Below are positions 55,218 through 64,000 of a stretch of 64,000 nt of DNA, one piece after another (within the stretch, counting starts at the first letter, position 1; each line of letters begins with the position of its first letter). Below the pieces are notes generated by a model, which saw nothing but the letters and a program-made list of their open reading frames with translations, was not told the origin of the DNA and did not search any database. Source of the stretch: Lagopus muta (taxonomy: Eukaryota; Chordata; Aves; Galliformes; Phasianidae); NCBI RefSeq assembly GCF_023343835.1, contig NC_064437.1, positions 17,975,501 to 18,039,500 on the forward strand. The letters run 5' to 3'. A program made the translations under genes and the position numbers.

Positions 55218-57422
55218 TCAGAATCCATGCAGAGTAGACAATATATAGGAAGAGTGGTAAACATAAGAGCATATGTATTTGTGGGAAAAAAAAGAAAAAA
55301 AAATCCAGCATTTTATCTTTGAAAAAAAACAAGAAGTTTCTTGAAAGTTTCCCAACTAAAATGTACCATGTAGTCATAGAGCATTATTACATGAAATCAA
55401 AACACAATTAATACAAGGAAATGTGAAGCTCTTGACTGGAAATGAGATGAATGCTCACTGATAAAGGCATAATGCATGCTACTCTTCAGATAAGAAAAAT
55501 AATCTTCCTCATTTCACCTATGCTGTGATATTTATAACATTGAAACCTAATGTTTATGAGAATCTACAAGATAAAACACTTGTCATGAAACAACTGTGGG
55601 CTTTCTTGCTGTGCTTTCCTTTTGTTTACTTAACATACATACACTACATTTAGCAGCAGGATTTAGAACAGTTTTATTGAATTTGAATAACTGTGAGAGC
55701 TCCCATGCAGATGCCAACAAGTAAACAGATATACTGCAAATATCCTACACTTAGGTGTTTATATCTGCAGTTTGATCCTATCATGTTATATCCCTTTGCA
55801 AAGATTTTCTTTCCCCCTTACAGTATGCCCTTACTATAAGCCCTGCCCTAATATTGTAAAAATGTTCTGTATTATGTGAGACTTACACAGATGTTAATGT
55901 TTAAGTCACACATGTACTGAATAATAATATACTAAAATATATATATACACCTAAATCTTCAAATATTATAATTTCTTCTGGAGTAAGTTTTTACTTAATG
56001 ATTTACATCTATACTACTGACTTTCCACCTCCCATAAGTTATCTTCTACTAAAGCTACATCAAATATAAATGATTAATTTCCTAGTGTCACAGTAAGTGC
56101 TAGGTCTGTGTTTATTTTTTCACCATTAAGAAATTATACAGGAAGAAAGAGGAACTCAGGTCACTACAACAATGAGTTCATTGGTCCTGTTCCTCATAAG
56201 ACGAGAAATTTATAGTTGAAATTACCTCAGATTCACTGAATTGTATGCTCATTTATAAATATGTTTTTTTCACTTCACTGTTGAGTGCCAGTGTCATCAG
56301 CTTGTAGGTGTGTATGCAAATGGAGTCTGTGCTGTTTCCAATGGAAACTCCCTGTTTGTCTTTGCTCAGTGGAAACATATGTCTCTATTCATGTTGGGAT
56401 TAAAATACTCACCATACATGAACTAAACCAAAAAACAAAAGACCTACCTTCAAACAATAAGAAAACAATATGACATTCCAATTTTTACTGGAATCCTTCT
56501 AAACAACTAAAATGCCGAACCAATGTACCAGCACATTGAATTTTGCCAGTATTCAGAAGTATTATATCAGATACAGGGCAAATAAACCCCATATAAAAGT
56601 AAATAGGCAGCTCAATCTCAGTATCAATTTTCTCTAAAAGAAATTGTTAGAAGAATATTTTCAATTACATAAAATAATAATTCATGCTTATATTGCTTTG
56701 TCTTCGACATAATTGTTGTGTATGTACCTGTAAGAGGCATGTATGCAATTGATTTTTTTTCCCCGCATAATGCATTTTAGTCTCTGTCATGCTGTTATTC
56801 ATTTTGGGAGTTCACATTCTAGCCAATTAATAATAATGGATATAGTACTCATTCAGAAAAAAAAATAAAGGCAATCAAGACATAATGCCATTTTTGTATT
56901 TCCTTCTCTACAGAGAAACACATAATCAGAGTGATTAGGCCATACAAACATTCAGGAGATTTTCTTCACGTGAGTCCTGTAAAGTTATATTATTATAAAC
57001 CATTTCAAAGAAGATAAAGCCTTCCCTTCCTCTGGAAGAACTGCAGAATTGTGAATGACTGCCAAGAGAAACAGACTTTGCTGGGAAAAAATAATGTTAA
57101 AACAATGCAACAGGTCATTGGAAGTTTCCCTCCAATATTTCTTAAACATAACCATTTGAGAAGGCCAGGGAGGTAATGTTTTTCACTTGAAGTAATAAAG
57201 AACAAATAAGATTTAAAGTATCTTTTAAAAGGAAAAATATTATTAGGACAGTTGGAAACTAAATACTATTACACAGCAGAGGGCTGCTACAATCTGTTCT
57301 CCTAATTCATGAAATATGTCACTTTAGTCAGCTTTACTCTGCGTCCCTAACTGAACAAAAATTTTCCAGGCCTAATGTAACTGAAGTAACAGTAGTAGAA
57401 AATGATTGGGGACAGCCGTAAG

Positions 57423-57463
57423 TACATGCAGTATATCTGGTATTACATGCAGTATATCTGGTA
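57423..57463. repeat. 21-bp perfect tandem duplication
   Basis: Two adjacent copies of a unit containing TACATGCAGTATATCTGGTA. Confidence 0.9.
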
Positions 57464-59055
57464 CTATTCCACAGCATGAGCTTCAGGAATTAAAAATGAA
57501 CTGTTCATGTGAAGCACAATGAGAAAAATAGGTTTTAGTAAAATACATGCATGACACTTGTTAACAAAACATATGGAAAAAATTCCACATTCTGCAAGAC
57601 CTCATACGTTTCAAGACTCCATACTATGCCATAGTACGTGGAATGGAGCAGTTCCTAAGAATTTCTTAAAGTTTCTTAGTTAGAAGAATGCCACATTTGG
57701 GGGCAAGTCAACTTGCTGTCATGCTGCATTCACAAAGAGATTGCTCATGCATTCCTTGGCAATTATTATTTATACATAAGTCTAAGTAATGTATAGTCAA
57801 TGCCCAGAAGAACAATTTTAGTCCTGGCTTTTTGTACAGCTTTTTTGAGCAACATGTTTTTCATCTTTCTTGAAAACATTTTTCCAAGTAACTTGCTTAA
57901 TGTAATTTCCAAGTTTTTGTTTAATTTTGATGTCTGCTTCAAAAATGTTAGAAGTATGTTTGTTATATCAACATCAGCAAAATATTAAAATATTGAGGAA
58001 GAAAGATATAGAACTTCAAATGTCTACGTGACAGTCATTGAAGCAGAGGCATCTCAGAGAACCATGTCAAAGAACAGTAGATGCTTTCGGAGTCCCCACT
58101 CTGAACCAGCTCCCTGTTTTCCAAGGCTTCAACAACTGATAAATACTAGAGGGCTTGCCTTCATGAAATTCATCTTATTACAGGCTACGCCATGTTTATA
58201 AACTCTTTCAATCACTGAAATTAAGCTGCCATGCAGCTATGAATTCTATGCAAATTGACCATTGCGTACACACCAGATCAGAAGCTGATATGAACTTACC
58301 AGAACAGAAGACCTGTCTTCTCATTTCCACTGCATAGCATTCCAAACTTCTGAGGTTAAAAGAAAAAAAAAAAAATCATTAAATTGAACTCATTTCCTAG
58401 CTGTTGATGAGTATGTTCATTCAGATGCAAAGTTAGCATTTGACTTCCAACATGCTCATTAAAACCGTACAGGTGTATTTACGGAAACACAGCCTCATAA
58501 GATAACAGCAATTAGTCATGGATCAAGTACTGGTAATAAAAATGGAAGTGCTTTGTACTTCCAAACTTGATCTAGCGAATATGACTACTGCTAAAAAAAC
58601 TGTTTCATAGAAACTCCCACAGCAACAGCTATATGTAGAAACAACAAAAAAAAAAATTACATATTCAAATTCTGCACTGACACGACTTGTTAAAACAAAA
58701 TCTGTCTCATGGTCCCTTCCAAAGTACATCTCTTGTTTTAGTCCATTTTCTCTCTCTGGTAAAGAGAGAATGACTCAGGCTTTTATGAAACCAAGAGAAC
58801 AGACACTTTTTCCAAAGTTTTTAGGAAATACTACCTTTCCCAGGTTTTGTCTAAGCTCTCAGGATAATTTTCAATGGTCTCAGAAATTTCTTTGGGTAAA
58901 ATAAAAATGTTTAAGAGAACTGTTCTCAATATGTTTCAAACTCTATAATCTTTCAATTTTATTTTTGCATTTCTTTTCAAAGTCCTCACACAATGGTTTT
59001 CAAAATGCAGCCTCAAATAGCAGGAAATTTCATTAGGGCTATGCTGCTTTATACT

Positions 59056-60915
59056 TTAATCACTGAATCATGGACTGGTTTATGTTGGAAAGAACCTTAA
59101 AGAACATCTAGTTCCAAACACTCTGCCACAGGCAGGTTTGCCAACCACTATATTAGGCTGCCCAAGGTCCTATCCAAACTGACCTTGAATGTCTCTAGCA
59201 TCCACAACCTCTCTGGACAACCTGTTCCATCACCTCACCACCCTCAGAGTAAAACGTTTCTTTCTAATATCTAACCTAAATCTCCCCTCTTAATTTAAAG
59301 TCCTTCTCGCTTGTCCTATCACTGTCAGGCCATGTAAAGAGTCGGACTCTTTCCTGCTTCTAAGTTCCCTTCAAGTACTGGAAGGGCACAATGAGGTCTC
59401 CCCGGAGCTTTCTCTTCTCCAAGCTAAAGAAGCCCAACTTCCTCAACCTTTCTTCACAGGAGAGGTGCTCCAGCCCTTTGATCATCCCTGCAGCCCTCCT
59501 CTGGACCTGCTCCAACAGCTCCGCATTCTTCCTGTATGAGGGTCCGCAGGCTTGGACTCCAAATGGGGCCTTACAAAGGCAGAGTAGAGGGAGCAATCAC
59601 CTCCCTCTCCCTGCTGGCTACCCCTCTTTTGATGCAGCCCAGGGTACCGCTGGCCTTCTGGCCGCAAGAGCACACTGCTGGCCCATATTCAGCTTTTTTT
59701 TCCCAACAGGATTCCCAAGTCTTCTTCATAGGGCTGCTCTAAACAAGTTTTTCTCAAAGTCTGTATACAATCTGGGATTGTCTTGTTAAACCTCATTAGA
59801 TTCTCATGTGCTCACTTTTCAAGTGTCCAGGTCCCCATGGATGGTGTCCATCCTTCCTATTGGGTCAACTGCACCACTCAGCTTGGCATCAACAGCAAAC
59901 TTGCTGGGGGTACACTCAATTCCACTGCCTGTGTTATTGATAACAATGCTGAAGAGCACCAGTCCTGAGACTGATCTTCTAGGGGACTCATGACCATTCA
60001 TGACCAGACTCTACTTGGAAGCAGAGACACTGACAAAACCTCTGGCTACAAAAACCCAGCCAATTAATTATCCACCTAATAGTCCAGCCTTCAAATCCAC
60101 ATATCTCCAATTTAGAGATAAGGATGTGGTGCAAGACCATGTCGAAGGCTTGGCACAAGTCCAGGTAGATGACATCAGTTGCCCTTTGCTTTTCCACAGA
60201 CGCAGTCACTCCATCACAGAAGGCCACCAGATTGGTCAGGCATGATCTGCTCTTAGTGAAGCTGTGCTGGCTGTTCCAGATCATCTCCACATCTTGCCTT
60301 AACAACTCTCTCAGGAGGATCTGCTCCATGATTTTCCAAGGCACAGACATGAGGTTCAACCAGCCTGCAGTCCCCTGAGTCTTACTTTCTCCCTTTCTTT
60401 AAGGCAGTGATGCTTCCCTTTTTCCAGCCAAAGGGGACTTTGCCTGACTGCTATGATTTTTCAAATATGATGGAGAGTGGCTTGGCAACCACATCAGCCA
60501 GTTCCTTCACAACACAGGGACACGTGGCACCTGGCCCTACAGACTTGTACACATTCAGCCTCATAAAGTGGTCTTGGCCTTGCTCCACTCTTACACTGGG
60601 AGGGATTTTTCTCCCGTGACTCTCACTTAGATGCTCAGGGACATGAAAGGTGTGAGACGCTGGACTGTCCATGAAGACTGAGCCAAAGAACTTAAGTACC
60701 TCAGCCTTCTCCATGTCCATTGGAGGCCGGCTCTCCCTCTCATTTATCAGAGCAGCTAAACTATCCTTTGCCTGCCTCTTCTGCCTTATGTATCTAAAGA
60801 ATCACTTCTTTTTTTTCCACATCTCTTGCCATGTTCAATTCCATCCACACCTTGGCTTTCCTCACTCCACTCCTGCATATCTGGACAGCATCCCTATATT
60901 CTTCCCAGAACACAC
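59056..60915 (-). mobile_element. CR1 LINE, about 1.9 kb, 5'-truncated, decayed
   Basis: The longest CR1 here. In minus-strand order it carries ORF2 from before the RT domain (text such as [16 protein letters not shown], near 60680), then RT palm motifs ([14 protein letters not shown] near 60120; KFAVDAKL near 59900), the thumb and C-terminal part (59360-59600) and the 3'UTR ending near 59056. Frameshifts and stops split it into several frames. The second palm motif reads AVD rather than ADD, so it cannot encode active RT. Confidence 0.94.
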
Positions 60916-63900
60916 ATCCCCACCTACTAGTGACGATCTAAAGATAAATAAGTTGATTAAATTTGATTCAAATATATAAATCCTAATCTGCCCCTGTTTA
61001 CTGTCTAATTTAGAGTACAAGAATTCAAGCAGGTTGATGGGAATTACTGTATTTTTCCCTATGGAAGCTTTTTGGCTTTGAGAAACTATCAATAAACACT
61101 ATTTTGAAAGCATCTTAATAAATCTGCTGAATTTTATGTTTTTAGTGCTACCATTTTCCTTAGTAATCATTTTGGATCGCCTTCTAAATAAAATCTGATA
61201 GTTCTCAGCATCACATTTCATATTTTCTGAAAGTTTTAGATATATTTTCTAGCTTTGAGTCATTATCTTTCTGTATGCATATGAATGCCTGTATACATAA
61301 GCATTTTACAAGTACAGTTGAAAACACAACTTCTCGAGCCTGCTTATATTAGTTTTTAAAAGACATAGTCAGTATTTCATCAAATTCTACATAAAATACA
61401 CTGGTATTATCAAAGTCCCTTCTGGATTAAGATGTTCTTGAAAACACACGTCTGCAAATTTTAACCTGTTTTTATTTAAAACAAACCAACAATCTTACAA
61501 AAAGATAGCTACAAAGTGAAATATACCCCTGGGAAGAGGGGTGTCCCTCTGCAAAGTAGTTTTTCAACACTGCAATGGCAAATGCCCCAATTTGATTTGG
61601 CAAGTTTAAAATTGGGGAAGCCCTGTTTGAAAAGTACTTGAAAGATCTACTTCTCACGTGCATATACTTCTCCATATACACAAAATTGTTCTCAAGCTCA
61701 AAGGAACTTCTCCACTACCACTTCCTTCTTGACTTATCGCATGCCTCAGCAGCCTCTGGTTCCCAGCAAATGCACTTTTGTCAAAGGAAACAGCAATAAG
61801 CTAAAATGATAAAGGCAAGCTGTCATTCTATCCTTAGCAAGTCTGTGTAATACCAAATCTTGGCTATTCTCTTTTGATATAACATTTTTAAGAGCTAACA
61901 TTCACACTCATACTTCTGAACGTTTCTTGCAGAAGAGTCGCTGTAGGTATCTGGGCTCTCATCTTTAAAATTTCCTTTCGTTCATCAGGAAGTTAATAGT
62001 TATTCAAAACCTCTTCCTGCTGGTATTTAATTCTTCACCTCATTTTCAGCATTGCAGTTTGACTACCTTTCTCCTTAATTATGAAGCCATCTGCAACTTC
62101 TTATACTAGTGTTTCAGCACATTCCATTTGCATATTTATTTTCTCTAAATTCTGCCAAACTTGTTTTTTAATTTAATGATCATTTTTTACACCAGTGGTT
62201 CTCACAATTTCTGCTAGCATAACTGATCTTGTGTCTTTTTCCAGTCCTTTCAAGATCACAGAAACAACACCCTTGTTTCTTTTCCAGTGCGCCTTACCAG
62301 AAGTAAGCTTCCAAAATTTTGAATTGCAGCTAATCTCCCACTCAGCTTGACGAAAATCTCTCTTTCTCCTTTGTAAAATTTTCCTCACTTATACTTGAAG
62401 TGTTAGCAAAACCACTCAGCTGTCTACTTTTTCATAAGCCATTAATGGTCCAAGCTGCTATTGATGTATCTGGAAGACTTCCAATGGGTACAAATAGTAA
62501 AATAACTATATTTCGTAGCATAGCATTGGAGGGTATTTAACCTTTTTACATTTATTATAACTTCCAGTACTGAATTCTCAAACTCTTCGCTTCCAAATTC
62601 TTCCCAAATTTAGTCTTAAATTACTCACCAGTATTGCGTAAACATGCTATTGTTCTCTTCCTGCTGAGTTCCTCCTGTCATTCCAGCTACTTCATTAGCA
62701 CAAAAATAGTATGGTTAAGTTGATTAAGATTTCCTACTATTCTTTCTTTCAGTAATCCTGTTGGAAATGCCCTCCCAACTGAGACTGAAAACTGGAACCA
62801 AAAAAAAATCTAAGATGCCGAGTATGAAAACTTCTATAGAAAAACAAAAAAAACCCACGAAAGAATGAAGGAGAGAACAAGGAAAGAAAAAGAACAAATA
62901 AAATCAGTGAAGGAATTAGTTTCATTTTATTACATGCTAAAGGCTCATATACGCCTAAAGAGCTTTGCGAGAAGTCAATGGTATCACTAAGCAAGTCTAC
63001 ATGAGGTTATAAAAATACTGTAAAACACTCCTCTCAGTTGTTGGAGCATTAAATAATGAAGTCACAGGTTCTCAGTAACTTACAGGCTTGCTGCAAAAAA
63101 TTTTAGCTAGCTTTTTACTAAATCAATCACATCTTAATCATTCTGAACATATGTTTTGATTGTATGAACTAAGAGCAGACAAATATTTACTGAGGTTTGA
63201 AACTGGGATCACCCTTGTAGAAGTGAGGAAAAGAAAATCTTCACTTCTTCACTCCACTACTGCGTTATAAATTTACTTACATAAAACTAACATCAGAGTC
63301 ACAGATGAAGTGGAATGTTTAGAAATACAGAGAAATGAATTTCTGATGTTTTGTGGAGATAAAAAGAAGTTTACAGAAGGGGCCTGTATTATTCCAAAAA
63401 TCCAAAAATAATTTAACTATTCTTTCCCAGTAAAAAAACCTAATCTCTTTGAGATGTTCATCCCTTCCATAGTGTCAGAATTTTTCTTTTATTTTCAAGA
63501 ATACAGTAAGACTGAAAGAAAATGGCCAGGCTATCACCTGCCTCACCCAAATGCTGCAGACAGCAAAGCAGACACGTGGAGGTGAGGCTCATTCTCCAGC
63601 TTGTTCTACTGATGAGGGAACATTCTCTTCTTTTTTCCTTAGGTCTCACCTGTGTTGGAGTAAAGCTGTTTGTAGATGCTTGGACTCACAAAAGAAATAC
63701 TGTAGTTCAGAGCACGCAACCACTCAGAGCTTAGACTTGAGGAGAAAACAGAAAAAGAGTGTGAAACACAAGTGAGTAACAAGTGGGAACTTTGAGGCCC
63801 TGGAAAGAAGGCTGCTGCTCATAGGAAGGCGTCTTCCAGGTAGTTGAGGAAGCTGTGGCTGATTTCAGAGCTGTAAAGAAAAGAGATGCTTGGACAGACA

Positions 63901-64000
63901 GACTGGAGACGTGCATACAAGCTATTACTACAGCCAGCAAAATTAAGTTTCAATGGAAGATGAAAAGAAAGACATGTGACATTCCACAAAGTGTCTGTTT
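60916..64000. other. Intergenic DNA to the end of the window
   Basis: About 3 kb, AT-rich, with no repeat family or gene that I recognise. Reading frames are below 85 codons and show no domain. Confidence 0.6.

Larger units (their letters stand above)
51874..59055. other. Intergenic DNA
   Basis: About 7 kb without a supportable gene. Contains a tandem duplication at 52299-52339, T-rich and G-rich tracts (54730-54774, 55184-55217) and a 21-bp tandem duplication at 57423-57463. Reading frames through the T-rich tract are low-complexity artefacts. Confidence 0.65.

Noticed and set aside
59819-60720. Several RT-like minus-strand open frames that might be a cellular gene
   Set aside because: All are consecutive pieces of one decayed CR1 ORF2.

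Overview
This window is nuclear DNA from a vertebrate, most likely a bird and possibly a galliform. It is AT-rich with one sharp CpG island. It holds three intron-containing genes with vertebrate splice sites. The interspersed repeats I recognise are all CR1 LINE fragments, some still carrying the ATTCTATGA-type 3' terminal repeats typical of sauropsid CR1. I saw no LTR retrovirus, bacterial gene, CRISPR array or tRNA.

Layout. (1) 1-13059, minus strand: DBT, the E2 core (dihydrolipoyl transacylase) of the mitochondrial branched-chain 2-oxo acid dehydrogenase complex, with 11 coding exons giving 488 residues. (2) About 12560-14310: a CpG island that is the shared head-to-head promoter of DBT and RTCA; the two start codons are 680 bp apart. 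(3) 13740-21487, plus strand: RTCA, RNA 3'-terminal phosphate cyclase, with 11 coding exons giving 365 residues. (4) About 22000-38280: intergenic, with three old CR1 remnants and simple repeats and no gene that I can support. (5) 38582-45034, minus strand: VCAM1, the endothelial adhesion receptor. Seven coding exons encode a signal peptide, only five Ig domains and a transmembrane tail. Its promoter has a TATA box and two tandem NF-kappaB sites. (6) About 45200-64000: VCAM1 upstream intergenic DNA, holding an internally deleted CR1 (51225-51873) and a 1.9 kb decayed CR1 (59056-60915).

All 29 coding exons were read directly. Each has GT/AG borders and the exon phases join without a break, so the three models are firm. 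UTR ends and transcription starts are inferred.

The genes are not a functional unit. DBT (mitochondrial amino-acid catabolism) and RTCA (RNA end processing) are housekeeping genes sharing a promoter. VCAM1 is an inducible immune and vascular gene. The most notable points are the short VCAM1, its membrane-proximal Ig domain without the second disulfide cysteine, the conserved kappaB pair, a tandem splice donor that could give a soluble VCAM1, and the inverted position of VCAM1 next to RTCA compared with mammals.
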